Source: Anaerolineaceae bacterium UBA6105
GTDB taxonomy: Bacteria; Chloroflexota; Anaerolineae; Anaerolineales; Anaerolineaceae
NCBI GenBank assembly: GCA_002423495.1
Contig: DIWN01000066.1
Coordinates: forward strand, 1-43,811
DNA length: 43,811 nucleotides
Direction of reading: 5' to 3'
This document shows, piece after piece, positions 24,897-34,366 of the stretch (positions within the stretch are counted from its first letter, which is position 1; every line of letters begins with the position of its first letter). A program made the position numbers and the translations under genes. The notes below the pieces were generated by a model, which was not told the origin of the DNA, ran no database searches, and saw nothing but the letters and a program-made list of their open reading frames with translations.

Positions 24897-25911
24897 ATTG
24901 AACCGAATAGGTCTTACGCTGGCCGATTATAAAGGAAAACCTTCCACCCTATGCCCGGGCTGCGGTCATAATGCGATTTCGAACCAGATTCAAGCAGCTG
25001 TTTGGGAACTTGGGATCTTGCCGGAAAAGATCATGAAAATCAGCGGTATCGGCTGCTCGAGCAAGAGCGCAAATTACTTCCTTGATCGATCGTTTGGCTT
25101 CAACGGCTTGCACGGGCGCATGCCCACGTTGGCTACTGGTGCCAGTTTCGGCGATTCTTCGATCAAAATCCTTGGCATCTCCGGCGATGGTGATACTGCC
25201 AGCATCGGAATGGGGCACTTCAAACACGTTATCCGGCGAAATGTGCCGATGGTTTACATCATTGAAAACAATGGATGTTACGGTCTGACAAAGGGGCAAT
25301 TCTCTGCCACTTCGGATCAGGGTCTCAGGCTCAAGCACCAGGGTGTCAATATACTCCCTCCACTTGACCTGTGCATGGAGGCTCTCATCAGTGGAGCGCC
25401 TTTTGTGGCCCGCACCTTTTCCGGGGATGTGAAGCAGATGAAACAACTGATCAAAGCCGCTCTTTCTCAAAATGGTGTGGCTGTGATCGACAATATCAGC
25501 CCATGTGTCACCTTTAATAACCGTGATGAAGCTCTGCAATCTTATTCGTGGGGCAGGGAACACGAAGCACCCATCCAGGACATAACCCACTTTCAGAGTC
25601 GTGAAGAAGTAGAACTTCAAAATTTTGAAGAAGGTACATATCGCGAGATTCAACTTCAAGACGGATCTTACATGGTGTTAAAAAAGATCGACAAGGATTA
25701 TGACCCCACTGATCTTCATGCCGCGTTGGATCTGCTGACGGAGTCGTACAAGTATCATTATTTACCTACCGGATTGATTTATTTCTCAGAAGCAGCTCCC
25801 ACAATTCACGAGAAGTACGACCTTCCGGATGAACCTCTTAACCGCCTCCCAAAAGACTGTTTGCGGCCCAGCAAGGAGTCGCTTGAGGCAATTAATGTCG
25901 CCCTCTATTAG
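24880..25911 (+). CDS. korB: 2-oxoacid:ferredoxin oxidoreductase, beta (TPP-binding) subunit
   Basis: The 343-residue beta subunit binds thiamine diphosphate and an iron-sulfur cluster. CPGCGH (C25, C28), GIGCSS (C59) and SPCVTFNN (C near 208) supply four cluster cysteines, the pattern of 2-oxoglutarate-type enzymes. GDGDTASIGMGHF and IIENNGCYGLTKGQFS form the TPP/Mg motif (GDG to NN). The GTG start lies inside the korA end, with GGAG upstream, indicating translational coupling. A strong terminator follows. Reduced ferredoxin from this enzyme would feed hydrogenase or Rnf-like systems outside the window. Confidence 0.93.
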   Translation: MERKVELNRIGLTLADYKGKPSTLCPGCGHNAISNQIQAAVWELGILPEKIMKISGIGCSSKSANYFLDRSFGFNGLHGRMPTLATGASFGDSSIKILGISGDGDTASIGMGHFKHVIRRNVPMVYIIENNGCYGLTKGQFSATSDQGLRLKHQGVNILPPLDLCMEALISGAPFVARTFSGDVKQMKQLIKAALSQNGVAVIDNISPCVTFNNRDEALQSYSWGREHEAPIQDITHFQSREEVELQNFEEGTYREIQLQDGSYMVLKKIDKDYDPTDLHAALDLLTESYKYHYLPTGLIYFSEAAPTIHEKYDLPDEPLNRLPKDCLRPSKESLEAINVALY

Positions 25912-25926
25912 AAAGAGTTAGATAGC

Positions 25927-25954
25927 AAACCGGTCTTTTTGACCGGTTTTTTTT
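25927..25954 (+). terminator. Terminator of the gntR-korAB operon
   Basis: AAACCGGTC (25927-25935) pairs perfectly with GACCGGTTT (25941-25949) around five Ts, followed by five more Ts. It begins 16 bases after the korB stop. Confidence 0.95.
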
Positions 25955-26006
25955 ACTTGTTTGGGGGATGGAGAAATCTCCAGAACGCTGGTTCTAAACC
26001 TTAGCA

Positions 26007-27449
26007 TCAGCCTTTGAGGGTATAGAGCATCGCAAGATTTGGGCTGGTGAAGGCGCCGACGGGGAAACCGGAGATGACAACTACCTGGTCACCGCCTTTC
26101 AGGGTGGTGCCAGCAGTCAGAGCAGTCTCGACATGGGTGATCATTGTTTCAAGGGTGTCGGCATGTGGAACGCGGAAGGGCGTTACGCCCCAACAGATTC
26201 CCAACCACTGGTAGGTACTGATTTCAGGTGTGAAAGCAAAAATTGGCACATTTGGTTTGGTTTTGCTGATCCAGAGAGCCGAAGTGCCGGAACGTGTGAA
26301 GACGACAATCGCGTCCACATCGGTATCCTGAGTCATATCTCGTGCGGCATGCGAAATGACGATGGCGTCATCGTTGGAGATATCGGCTTGGAGAATATTG
26401 TGGTGCCCCCAGTCATCCGCATGGCTTTCGGACTCCAGAATGATGTTTGCCATCATGCGGATACTCTGCACCGGATATTTGCCGGCAGCAGATTCGGCAG
26501 AAAGCATGACAGCATCGGTGCCATCAAAAATTGCATTGGCTACATCGGCTGCTTCAGCGCGGGTGGGGCGGGGATTGTTGATCATTGATTCGAGCATTTG
26601 CGTGGCAGTGATCACAAATTTTCCGTAATTGTTGGCTTTTTTGATGATCTCTTTTTGAACCGAAGGTACCAAAGCGGGTGAAATCTCCACTCCCAGATCG
26701 CCGCGGGCAACCATGACACCATCCGTTACTCTCATAATCTCTTCCAGGTTGGTGATTGCTTCGGGGCGCTCCAATTTAGCAATAATGGGGGGCAAGCGTC
26801 GATTGCCCATGATACTGCGTATAGTCTCCTGCACCATCTCAATGTCTGACGCTTTTTTGACGAAGGAAATTGCCACGAGGTCGACCCCGGCTTCAAGCCC
26901 AAACTTCAGATCTTCGAGATCTTTGGCAGTAAGGACGGGAATGTCGAGATTGGAGCCGGGAAGGTTGACACCTTTGTGAGATTTAAGCTTTCCACCAAGT
27001 ATGACCTTTGCGAAAATGTTTTCACCGTCCAGGCGCAGCACTTCAAATTCGAGCTGACCGTCGTCCAGGAGGATATGGTTACCCGGAACAAGGACTTCAT
27101 GTAGCTTGGGAACGTCAAAAGGAATGAAAACCACACCTTCAGGCAGGTTTTGTGGGTCATCACGGGAACTCAGGGCAACTTCCTGCCCGGATTTCAGGTT
27201 GATAACGCCATCGGGCAAAACCCCAATGCGCAGTTTTGGACCCTGGAGGTCCATGAGGATTGAAAGAGGCTTGCCAAGATCTTTTGAGATCTTACGAATT
27301 AGTTTAATTTTTTCGCCGTGATCTTCGTGAGTCCCGTGCGAAAAATTTAATCGGCAGACATCCATGCCTGCCTTCACCATCTCTACCAGCACGGCTTCAT
27401 CTGAGCTGCTGGGACCCAATGTGGCAACGATCTTGGCAAACCGGTACAT
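26007..27449 (-). CDS. pyk: Pyruvate kinase
   Basis: Pyruvate kinase converts phosphoenolpyruvate and ADP to pyruvate and ATP. The 480 residues match the short form without the extra C-terminal phosphohistidine domain. Motifs: KIVATLGPSS at the start, RLNFSHGTHEDH, LMDLQGPKLRIG, IAKLERPEAITNLEEI (active-site Lys and Glu), VARGDLGVEI, ATQMLESMI and DGTDAVMLSAESAAGKYP. The C-terminal domain contains the FTRSGTSAL effector region. It is the last gene of argF-rocD-pyk, ten bases after rocD, an unusual pairing of glycolysis with ornithine metabolism. Confidence 0.97.
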   Translation of the reverse strand: MYRFAKIVATLGPSSSDEAVLVEMVKAGMDVCRLNFSHGTHEDHGEKIKLIRKISKDLGKPLSILMDLQGPKLRIGVLPDGVINLKSGQEVALSSRDDPQNLPEGVVFIPFDVPKLHEVLVPGNHILLDDGQLEFEVLRLDGENIFAKVILGGKLKSHKGVNLPGSNLDIPVLTAKDLEDLKFGLEAGVDLVAISFVKKASDIEMVQETIRSIMGNRRLPPIIAKLERPEAITNLEEIMRVTDGVMVARGDLGVEISPALVPSVQKEIIKKANNYGKFVITATQMLESMINNPRPTRAEAADVANAIFDGTDAVMLSAESAAGKYPVQSIRMMANIILESESHADDWGHHNILQADISNDDAIVISHAARDMTQDTDVDAIVVFTRSGTSALWISKTKPNVPIFAFTPEISTYQWLGICWGVTPFRVPHADTLETMITHVETALTAGTTLKGGDQVVVISGFPVGAFTSPNLAMLYTLKG

Positions 27450-27459
27450 AGTTACTTCC

Positions 27460-28659
27460 TTATCTTTTCAGAACATCCGCAATGATTTCAAGCGCCCAAT
27501 CGAGGGTTTCTTTCTCGATAACGAGCGGTGGGGCAAAACGGATGACGTTGTCGTGTGTTTCCTTGGCGAGGATGCCGGCTTCCTGCAGCATTTCGCAGTA
27601 GCGGCGGGCTCCGCCAGCTTCAGGATAGAGTTCAACACCGATCAGCAAACCGCGTCCGCGGACTTCCTTAACGACGGGTGAATCGATTTCACGCAGTTTT
27701 GACATGAAATAATTGCCAAGCTCGGTGGCGCGATCTGCCAGGTGTTCTTCATCCAGGACCTCAAGGGCTGCAATAGCAACAGCCGCGGCAAGTGGGCTGC
27801 CGCCAAATGTGGAACCATGCTCGCCGGGTTGGAAGAGACCCAACACCGGGTCATCAGCCAGGACTGCCGAAACGGGGTACATACCGCCGGATAGGGCCTT
27901 GCCAATGACGATTACATCCGGGCGCACATCTTCGTGCTGAGAGGCGAACCACTTGCCAGTTCGGCAAAGACCAGTTTGGATTTCATCAGCAATGAATAAA
28001 ACATTGTTTTCCTTGCACAGATCAGAAACTGCCTTGAGATAGCCATCAGGAGGTAAAACCACGCCATTTTCGCCTTGAATCGGCTCCAGCATGATTGCTG
28101 CTGTGTTAGGCGTGATGGCGGCTTTTATTTCTTCAATACTGCCGTAAGTTACAACCTTGAAACCAGGTGTGAAAGGACCGAATGCCTCTTTGTAGAATTG
28201 TTCCGTAGAGAAAGAGACGATTGTTACAGTGCGACCGTGGAAATTACCGGCAGCAACAATAATTTCGGCTTCGTACTTGGGAACACCCTTGACTACATAA
28301 GCCCACTTGCGTGCAACCTTGATGGCTGTTTCAACGGCTTCCGCGCCGCTGTTCATGGGCAGCACGCGCTCATAACCGGTGAGGTCTACCAGTTTTTTGT
28401 ATAACTGCCCAAGTCTGTCATTGCGGAAGGCGCGTGAGGTCAGAGCAAGTTTTTGGGCTTGATCGACCATTGCCTTGACGATGTGCGGGTGGCAGTGCCC
28501 CTGGTTGAGGGCGGAATAGGCACTTAGACAATCGAGGTATTTCTTGCCTTCAACGTCCCAAACCCAAACGCCTTTGCCTTCAGAAAGCACAACACTGAGC
28601 GGTTTGTAGTTATGCGCGCCGTATTTGTCTTCGATTTCAATGTAGTCCTTCGTAATCAT
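27460..28659 (-). CDS. rocD: Ornithine--oxo-acid transaminase
   Basis: RocD transfers the delta-amino group of ornithine to 2-oxoglutarate, giving glutamate-5-semialdehyde and glutamate, a link to proline. The 399 residues are standard for class III aminotransferases. KYGAHNYKPLSVVLSEGKGV and YLDCLSAYSALNQGHCHP are typical of ornithine aminotransferases rather than acetylornithine enzymes. FIADEIQTGLCRTG precedes VIGKALSGG, where K254 is the PLP lysine. Its ATG abuts the argF stop with no gap, so cotranscription is near certain. An acetylornithine or other omega-aminotransferase activity is less likely. Confidence 0.93.
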   Translation of the reverse strand: MITKDYIEIEDKYGAHNYKPLSVVLSEGKGVWVWDVEGKKYLDCLSAYSALNQGHCHPHIVKAMVDQAQKLALTSRAFRNDRLGQLYKKLVDLTGYERVLPMNSGAEAVETAIKVARKWAYVVKGVPKYEAEIIVAAGNFHGRTVTIVSFSTEQFYKEAFGPFTPGFKVVTYGSIEEIKAAITPNTAAIMLEPIQGENGVVLPPDGYLKAVSDLCKENNVLFIADEIQTGLCRTGKWFASQHEDVRPDVIVIGKALSGGMYPVSAVLADDPVLGLFQPGEHGSTFGGSPLAAAVAIAALEVLDEEHLADRATELGNYFMSKLREIDSPVVKEVRGRGLLIGVELYPEAGGARRYCEMLQEAGILAKETHDNVIRFAPPLVIEKETLDWALEIIADVLKR

Positions 28660-29586
28660 TTATTTCTCTCCTAGTAGTGTTTGCAAAATAGCTTTTTGTG
28701 CGTGCAGACGATTGTGTGCCTGGGGGAAGAGGCGTGAGTGAGGTCCATCGGCGACTTCGTCTGTGATTTCCTGGTTTCGGTGAGCGGGCAGGCAGTGCAT
28801 GACAATCACATCCGGGTCGGCTTCAGCAACCAGTTGGTCGTTGACCTGATAAGGGGGAAAGACCAATTCACGTTTGGCGGTTTCTTCTTCCTGCCCCATG
28901 CTCGTCCAGGTGTCGGTGTAAATTACGTGTGCACCCTTGACGGCCTCGTGAGGATCCTGCAGAAAAGCTAATTTGCTACCGCTGGCAGCCGCAATCGGTT
29001 TTACAGTTTCGATTGCTTCTGCCGGCATGTCGTAGTCTACTGGATTTGCAATGGTAAAGTTTGCGCCCAATTTGGCGGAGATCTGCATCAGCGAGACAGC
29101 CACGTTGTTGCCATCGCCGACATAAGTGATGTTGACATCCTTGATTTTGCCGAATTCTTCGTAGACCGTCATGATGTCTGCCATGGCCTGACAGGGATGG
29201 CTGTAATCGCTGAGACCGTTGATGACCGGGATGGAGGACCATTTTGCGAGCTCGAGCACGTGTTGGTGCTCAAAGACGCGCGCCATGATGCCATGAACCA
29301 TGCCCGAGAGCACACGGGCGATGTCGGCAATGGACTCGCGTTTGCCCAGTCCAATCTCATTCGGTGAGAGATAGAGCGCGTCTCCTCCGAGGTGGCGCAT
29401 GCCCATATCGAAGCTGACACGAGTTCGCAGTGAAGGCTTCTGGAAAATTAATGCCAACACTTTGCCTTTCAGGGTTGGCTGATTGCCACCGGCCTGATAC
29501 TCTTCCTTTAGCGTCCTGGCTAAATCGAGCAAGGCAAGCAGCTCATCGGGGGTGTAATCAATAATATCCAAGAAATCTTTGTGCAT
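28660..29586 (-). CDS. argF: Ornithine carbamoyltransferase
   Basis: This enzyme joins ornithine and carbamoyl phosphate to make citrulline, or runs in reverse in arginine breakdown. The 308 residues are standard. KPSLRTRVSFD (from 50) is the carbamoyl-phosphate loop, VFEHQHVLELA and GLSDYSHPCQAMADI follow, and VMHCLPAHRNQEI is the ornithine-binding Cys loop. AGGAG lies upstream of the ATG. The co-located rocD consumes the same substrate, so ornithine may be routed either to citrulline or to glutamate semialdehyde. No other arginine gene is in the window. Confidence 0.96.
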   Translation of the reverse strand: MHKDFLDIIDYTPDELLALLDLARTLKEEYQAGGNQPTLKGKVLALIFQKPSLRTRVSFDMGMRHLGGDALYLSPNEIGLGKRESIADIARVLSGMVHGIMARVFEHQHVLELAKWSSIPVINGLSDYSHPCQAMADIMTVYEEFGKIKDVNITYVGDGNNVAVSLMQISAKLGANFTIANPVDYDMPAEAIETVKPIAAASGSKLAFLQDPHEAVKGAHVIYTDTWTSMGQEEETAKRELVFPPYQVNDQLVAEADPDVIVMHCLPAHRNQEITDEVADGPHSRLFPQAHNRLHAQKAILQTLLGEK

Positions 29587-29769
29587 ATTTACTCCTACAA
29601 TCTCCTTTTTTTGGCAGAGTCAATATAATCGCACAACTCAAAAGAATAGTGCAATCGCCTGGTTGGATTGTACCAGAATAATGGCTTTCAGCCCGGGAAG
29701 AGTGGCTTGGATTTAAGCCTGAGAAGCAGAAAGGTTTTGTTTTTCTATTGCGACAGAAAAGTGCAGGAA

Positions 29770-30234
29770 TTATTCTGGTTTGTGAATACTTTTTTGGATA
29801 GGGTTGGCAAGTTCCGCAAGGATCTCATCTTGCAAATCGGACATTTCCTGCCACTCTGGGATTGAGGCATGATCCATGCCTGCCAGGTGCAAGATGCCGT
29901 GGACGAGCAGCATTTCAAGCTCATCCATCAATTCCAGTCCACGGGAATCTGCCTGCCTTTTTGCCGTTTCAGAAGAGATGAGAATGTCACCCAAATAGGT
30001 CTCACCGGTTTCAGGATCAGTAAAGGCGTTTTCGAAAGAAAGTACATCTGTAACTTCGTCAATATCACGATATTGAAGGTTGAATTTTTGAATTGTTTGG
30101 TCGTCTGTTACCTGGAGTGTTATCTCTGGTTGGGTTTCAAAGCCCAATAATCTAAAGGCAGTGGAGCTGGCGCTTTGTAATCGTTTTGTATCCAGTTCTT
30201 TCCGAATTGCGCGGCTTGATTTTATGGTGAGCAT
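29770..30234 (-). CDS. ybeY: Endoribonuclease YbeY
   Basis: YbeY is a zinc-dependent endoribonuclease for 16S rRNA 3'-end maturation and ribosome quality control. The 154 residues match the family. The zinc site HGILHLAGMDH gives H112, H116 and H122. Also present are VTDDQTIQKFN, YRDIDEVTDVLSFE and LGDILIS. The gene starts one base after pgpH, as in many genomes where these two are adjacent. Confidence 0.95.
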   Translation of the reverse strand: MLTIKSSRAIRKELDTKRLQSASSTAFRLLGFETQPEITLQVTDDQTIQKFNLQYRDIDEVTDVLSFENAFTDPETGETYLGDILISSETAKRQADSRGLELMDELEMLLVHGILHLAGMDHASIPEWQEMSDLQDEILAELANPIQKSIHKPE

Positions 30235-30235
30235 A

Positions 30236-32374
30236 TTACTCTTCTGAAGCTGTCAGTGCTTGATTCGTGACATTAACCGGTTGAGTTTTCTCGCGCTTGG
30301 AATCAGGATATTGAATGCGGGGATGATAAGAGCGTTGAAGTGTCTTGAAGAAAGAATCCCGGATGGTGCTCAGGTCCTTGAGGGTCAGGTCAGTGTTATC
30401 CAATTGACCGGCATCCTTGCATGTGGTGATAACCGCATTTATGACCTCAAGGATCTCTTCATCGGTGCGGGCGTTCTCAGCACGGGATCTGGCTTCGGTG
30501 CCATCGGCGAGCATCAAAATCGCTGTTTCTTTAGAGCGGGGAGCCGGACCGGGATATGTAAATAGGGCTGGATCGACTTCGTCGGGATTTTCAGCTGCTG
30601 CGAGGGCTTTTCCGTACTGATAACGCGTAATCATCGTGCCGTGGTGTTCGCGGAGGAAGTCCGTTACTCTGGAAGGCAGACGATAGCGTTTGGCGAGGGC
30701 GACTCCATCCGTGACGTGTTTGATGATTGTTGCGGCGGCAACTTCCGGAGAGAGATCATCGTGAGGGTCAACACTGCCGCGAATCTGGTTTTCGATGAAA
30801 AAGCCGGGGTTTTCGGATTTTCCAACGTCATGGTAGAGCGCTCCAACCCTGACCAGCAGCCTGTCAGCCCCGATGGCCTCGGCGGCTTGTTCTGCCAGGT
30901 TGGATACTTGCAGGCTGTGTTGATAGGAGCCGGGCATGGTCTGGAGCACATGCTGCATTAATGGGTGATCGGGTCTGGATATGTCCATCAATTGCAGTGC
31001 AGTTGGGATGTCGAGCACAAATGAGAAAATATATTCGAAAAGAATTGTCAGCGTACCAGCGGCGAGACCATTAAGCAGGGCAGAAGCAACTAGCGAGACC
31101 AATCCCATCCAATCCGTGAACGAGTCGCCGATGCGAAAAATGAGCACCATAGCTATGCCAACCAGGCTTACAACAGCACCAGCACCGATAAATGAGCTGA
31201 TCCTTCTCGCCCGCCCAATCACAAAAATACCTGCAAAGGTGGGCAGGATGTAGAAGAGACCCAACTCAATATCGCGCGGGTGACCAAAGACAATCAGAAT
31301 TGCCAGCAACATGCTCATTAACATGCCGGTTTCTACCCGCAATACGATTGCGACTGTGAGACCAAAAGCAGCCACAGGATAGAGCCAGGGAATGACAGTG
31401 CGGTCCAATACCAGGAAACGAGCCAGCGCGAGGAATGTCAGGAAGAAAATTGCCAACATGACAATCGTTCTGGTTTCCATCAGGGCTTGGAATTTTCGCC
31501 GGCGGTTGTAGTAGGTTGCGCAGATCAAGCCACAGACGGCAACCAAAATACCGCTGGTTATCAAGAGATTGTTGCGGTTCTCTGGCTCACCCAAACCGAA
31601 GACATTCAGGGATTCCAGGTCAGCAGTTCCAATGATTTGTCCTCGGCGTACCAGGACTTCGCCAGCCATGATTTGCCTGGTGATGGGTTCCACGTTATTC
31701 CTGGCTGCTTCCCGGGCTTGCTGAGTTTGTTCTTCACTGAACAAGCTGGTAGGGACAATCAGCGGCGAGACGATCATCGTGATCAACTGGGTTTGATCGC
31801 TTCTGAAACTGAAATCGATAATGGCCGGCAGGTTGCTCCGTGTGCGACCAATCTGGTCATTGCGTATGCTTTCGCGCAGGACCACCTCCAGCACCCGGAC
31901 TGATTCCGTGCTAACGGCTTGCCAGTCTTCGTCCGTGAGGTCCAGGATGGCTTCGTATGCTTCATCAGTAAGCGTAAGTTTGGCAGCCGATCGCATATCG
32001 TTGATTTTCTGCTGCTGAGTCGAAAACTTATCATTTCGAACAGAGGTAAAGAAAAAGAGAGCGTTGTTCAAGGTTTCAAGCTGCGCTTTGGCAATGCTGG
32101 GATCCGCAGGGAGAAAAATTGGATCAACCCCTGCTGCAGCTTCTTTGCGGGCTTCATCGGTGAAAAACTTGGACTCGAAAGTGATGGAAAACGGGGCTGT
32201 GATTTCTCGTGGGGCGACCTGGCCGATACTTAAGTTTTCGCTTTGATCGCTCAGGATATCCGGCAGAACAAGGCAAGCAAAGGCCAAAAGACAGGAAACA
32301 ACCAGGATGAGACCTCTGATCACTCCCTTGGTTTTCGAGCCGCTTGATTTCTTTTTAGTTGTTTTGCTTGCCAT
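30236..32374 (-). CDS. 7TM-HD phosphohydrolase, PgpH-like
   Basis: A 712-residue membrane protein with a lysine/serine-rich N-terminus, a first membrane segment (~19-40) and an extracytoplasmic 7TMR-HDED region (~50-260). About seven membrane helices follow (~270-465), with a cytoplasmic HD domain at ~475-660. GSYQHSLQVSNLAEQ and LYHDVGK (H515, D516) hold the metal-binding HD motif, and REHHGT follows. In Listeria the homologue PgpH hydrolyses cyclic di-AMP, so this protein probably does too, although its substrate has not been shown here. It sits four bases after yqeY and one before ybeY. Confidence 0.88.
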   Translation of the reverse strand: MASKTTKKKSSGSKTKGVIRGLILVVSCLLAFACLVLPDILSDQSENLSIGQVAPREITAPFSITFESKFFTDEARKEAAAGVDPIFLPADPSIAKAQLETLNNALFFFTSVRNDKFSTQQQKINDMRSAAKLTLTDEAYEAILDLTDEDWQAVSTESVRVLEVVLRESIRNDQIGRTRSNLPAIIDFSFRSDQTQLITMIVSPLIVPTSLFSEEQTQQAREAARNNVEPITRQIMAGEVLVRRGQIIGTADLESLNVFGLGEPENRNNLLITSGILVAVCGLICATYYNRRRKFQALMETRTIVMLAIFFLTFLALARFLVLDRTVIPWLYPVAAFGLTVAIVLRVETGMLMSMLLAILIVFGHPRDIELGLFYILPTFAGIFVIGRARRISSFIGAGAVVSLVGIAMVLIFRIGDSFTDWMGLVSLVASALLNGLAAGTLTILFEYIFSFVLDIPTALQLMDISRPDHPLMQHVLQTMPGSYQHSLQVSNLAEQAAEAIGADRLLVRVGALYHDVGKSENPGFFIENQIRGSVDPHDDLSPEVAAATIIKHVTDGVALAKRYRLPSRVTDFLREHHGTMITRYQYGKALAAAENPDEVDPALFTYPGPAPRSKETAILMLADGTEARSRAENARTDEEILEVINAVITTCKDAGQLDNTDLTLKDLSTIRDSFFKTLQRSYHPRIQYPDSKREKTQPVNVTNQALTASEE

Positions 32375-32378
32375 GCAT

Positions 32379-32825
32379 TTATCCTATAAGAAGTTCCCGA
32401 ACCACACGGCTGGCTTCAGAATTGCTGGCTCTGCCTGTCAGGAGAGGTTGGAGGGTCTTCATCACAACACCCATGTCCTTAATTGAAGTCGCGCCGCATT
32501 GCGCAATCACACTCCGAACCAAGTCCTGCAATTCTTGCGCATTTAACTGCTCAGGCAGATAAGCCTTTAAGCAGGCAATCTCCGCATCAGCTTGGGTCAC
32601 CAAATCAACGCGCTGAGCCTTCTGTGCATCAGCCTTGGCTTCCTGACGGGTTTTGATTTCCTTCTGAATAAGTGCCATGATTTCGTCTTGATCAAGTTCG
32701 CTTCCTTTGGCAACTTCTGCCAGCTGGATGGCTGCTTTAACCATTTTGACCACCCACTTTTTGGTGTCGTCGTGAGCTTTCATGGCCTGGACTAAGTCTG
32801 CTTGCAAACGTTCTTTTAAGTTCAT
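32379..32825 (-). CDS. yqeY: GatB/YqeY domain protein
   Basis: A 148-residue YqeY protein, homologous to the C-terminal tRNA-binding tail of the GatB amidotransferase subunit. MNLKERLQADLVQAMKAHD at the N-terminus, the central helices and the C-terminal KDMGVVMKTLQPLLTGRASN with a final VRELL are characteristic. Its role is unsettled; a link to tRNA-dependent amidation has been proposed. It is tightly linked to pgpH and ybeY. Confidence 0.9.
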   Translation of the reverse strand: MNLKERLQADLVQAMKAHDDTKKWVVKMVKAAIQLAEVAKGSELDQDEIMALIQKEIKTRQEAKADAQKAQRVDLVTQADAEIACLKAYLPEQLNAQELQDLVRSVIAQCGATSIKDMGVVMKTLQPLLTGRASNSEASRVVRELLIG

Positions 32826-32856
32826 GGATTTATTATACCTGTCTCTTCATGCTATC

Positions 32857-33438
32857 TCATTCACCAAGCGTGATCAGCCCTTCGAGCTTTTCAAAAAGAG
32901 ACTGGCTGATGCCATCCACTTTCAGTAAATCTTCAAGCGCGGTGAAAAGCCCGTTTTTCTGGCGGTAATCCAGGATGGCCTGCGCCTTTACCTCGCCAAT
33001 GCCCGGAAGGCTGTCCAGCTCAGCAAAGCTGGCCGTGTTGAGGTTGATCAAGGGGGAAGTGTCTATGCTCAAGCCTCTATCGTCTGTCGTCAATGTCAGA
33101 TCTTGTGCGAGTGGAATGTATAACCTCTGACCATCCACCAAAGAGGCTGCGAGATTGAGTAATTGGGGGTCAGCCTCGTCCTGTAATCCACCTGCGGCCT
33201 GGATTGCGTCTTCTAAGCGCGCGTTCTCCGGCAGGGTATAGACACCCGGAAGGTTGACCGCACCCGTGATGTGAACCCGGATTAGCTTGGGTGTGGGTGT
33301 GGGGTCTGGCGTCAGGTTGGGAGTGTGGGTGACCAGGGTGATTGGCTGTCCTTTTTGAGGGGATACCACCAGGATGGTGGCTCCGACCACCACCAGCCCA
33401 AGCAAAAATCCAGCCAGAGTCTGCTGCCAGGGTTTCAT
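32857..33438 (-). CDS. comEA: ComEA-like helix-hairpin-helix DNA-binding protein
   Basis: A 193-residue membrane-anchored protein. One N-terminal membrane segment (~9-27) and a Pro/Thr linker lead to an SLBB domain (~50-110, IRVHITGAVNLPGVYTLPEN). A C-terminal double helix-hairpin-helix (~130-190, LNTASFAELDSLPGIGEVKA) completes it. This is the classic ComEA layout of the DNA receptor for transformation. No comEC or pilus gene is nearby in the window, so natural competence is suggested but not shown. Its ATG overlaps the DUF1385 stop by four bases. Confidence 0.9.
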   Translation of the reverse strand: MKPWQQTLAGFLLGLVVVGATILVVSPQKGQPITLVTHTPNLTPDPTPTPKLIRVHITGAVNLPGVYTLPENARLEDAIQAAGGLQDEADPQLLNLAASLVDGQRLYIPLAQDLTLTTDDRGLSIDTSPLINLNTASFAELDSLPGIGEVKAQAILDYRQKNGLFTALEDLLKVDGISQSLFEKLEGLITLGE

Positions 33439-34364
33439 GCCGATGAGCCTTCAGAGGCTTTCTGTTCTGCCGCGTACATCAGGCTGAATGCTTTGATCGA
33501 TACCTCAAGCATGTCTTCCGAGGGTTCACGGGTGGTGAGCTTTTGCAAGGCGAGATTGGGTTTGATCAGCGCGCGCACGAGGGCGGACTCGTCCATGTGA
33601 TTGGCGGCAAACCGGATGTATTCATAGGCTATTCCAGAAACCACAGGCAGCAAGAGGATACGGGTGAGGAGGCGCCAATGCAGGGGCAGAGGACCGAGCA
33701 GGCTGAAAAACAGGATCGAGATTAACACAAGTGTCAGCATGAAGGATGTGCCACAGCGCGGATGAAGGAGGGTAAACTCACTCACCTTTTTGGGGGTCAG
33801 CTCCGCGCCAGCCTCAAAAGCGTTAATGGTTTTATGTTCTGCGCCATGATAAGAGAATACCCGCCGGATTTCAGGCATTCTGCCGACGACCGCGAGGTAA
33901 ACCACCAGGAGAACAAGACGTAGTAAGCCTTCCATCAGGTTGCTCAGCCAGGTGCCGAGTTTCCCAAAATTAGCAATTCCGAGGGGACCATCCAACCAAC
34001 CCGTGAGCAAGGCCGGTAAAAGGAAAAAGAGCCCTATACCCAGCCCAAGAGACAACAAAACCGCAAGAATCAGGTCTTTTCCCTCGATCTGTTCATCTTC
34101 ACCGCTAACCATGTTGGAGGATTTTGTGAGGAAGCGCATGCCCAGGTTCAAAGAATCCCACAAACCTAAAACGCCTCGTAAAAATGGAACGCTCATCCAT
34201 TTTGAGCGATAAAGAGGGGGGAGTTCCTCCTCGTAGGTGAGGATTTGACCATCCGGCGCACGCACAGCCATGGCAACATGCTGTTTTCCGCGCATCATAA
34301 CGCCTTCCATGACAGCTTGTCCGCCGTAGGAAGGGAGTCTTAATTCTTTCTGTTTGTCTGCCAT
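33435..34364 (-). CDS. DUF1385 membrane protein, YqhQ-like
   Basis: A 309-residue DUF1385 protein. The N-terminal SYGGQAVMEGVMMRG is the family signature, followed by SKWMSVPFLRGV and FLTKSSNM. It has about four membrane helices (~97-120, ~143-160, ~207-225, ~230-250) and a conserved FSYHGAEHKTINAFE and HPRCGTSFML core. Function is unknown; metal-dependent activity is plausible from the conserved His/Glu/Cys. It starts two bases after the M20 peptidase and overlaps comEA. Confidence 0.9.
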   Translation of the reverse strand: MADKQKELRLPSYGGQAVMEGVMMRGKQHVAMAVRAPDGQILTYEEELPPLYRSKWMSVPFLRGVLGLWDSLNLGMRFLTKSSNMVSGEDEQIEGKDLILAVLLSLGLGIGLFFLLPALLTGWLDGPLGIANFGKLGTWLSNLMEGLLRLVLLVVYLAVVGRMPEIRRVFSYHGAEHKTINAFEAGAELTPKKVSEFTLLHPRCGTSFMLTLVLISILFFSLLGPLPLHWRLLTRILLLPVVSGIAYEYIRFAANHMDESALVRALIKPNLALQKLTTREPSEDMLEVSIKAFSLMYAAEQKASEGSSA

Positions 34365-34366
34365 GC

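Noticed and set aside
29628..29655. ATCGCAC/GTGCAAT inverted repeat before argF as an ARG box
   Set aside because: It does not match the arginine-repressor consensus, has a mismatch and a 14-base loop, and could occur by chance.
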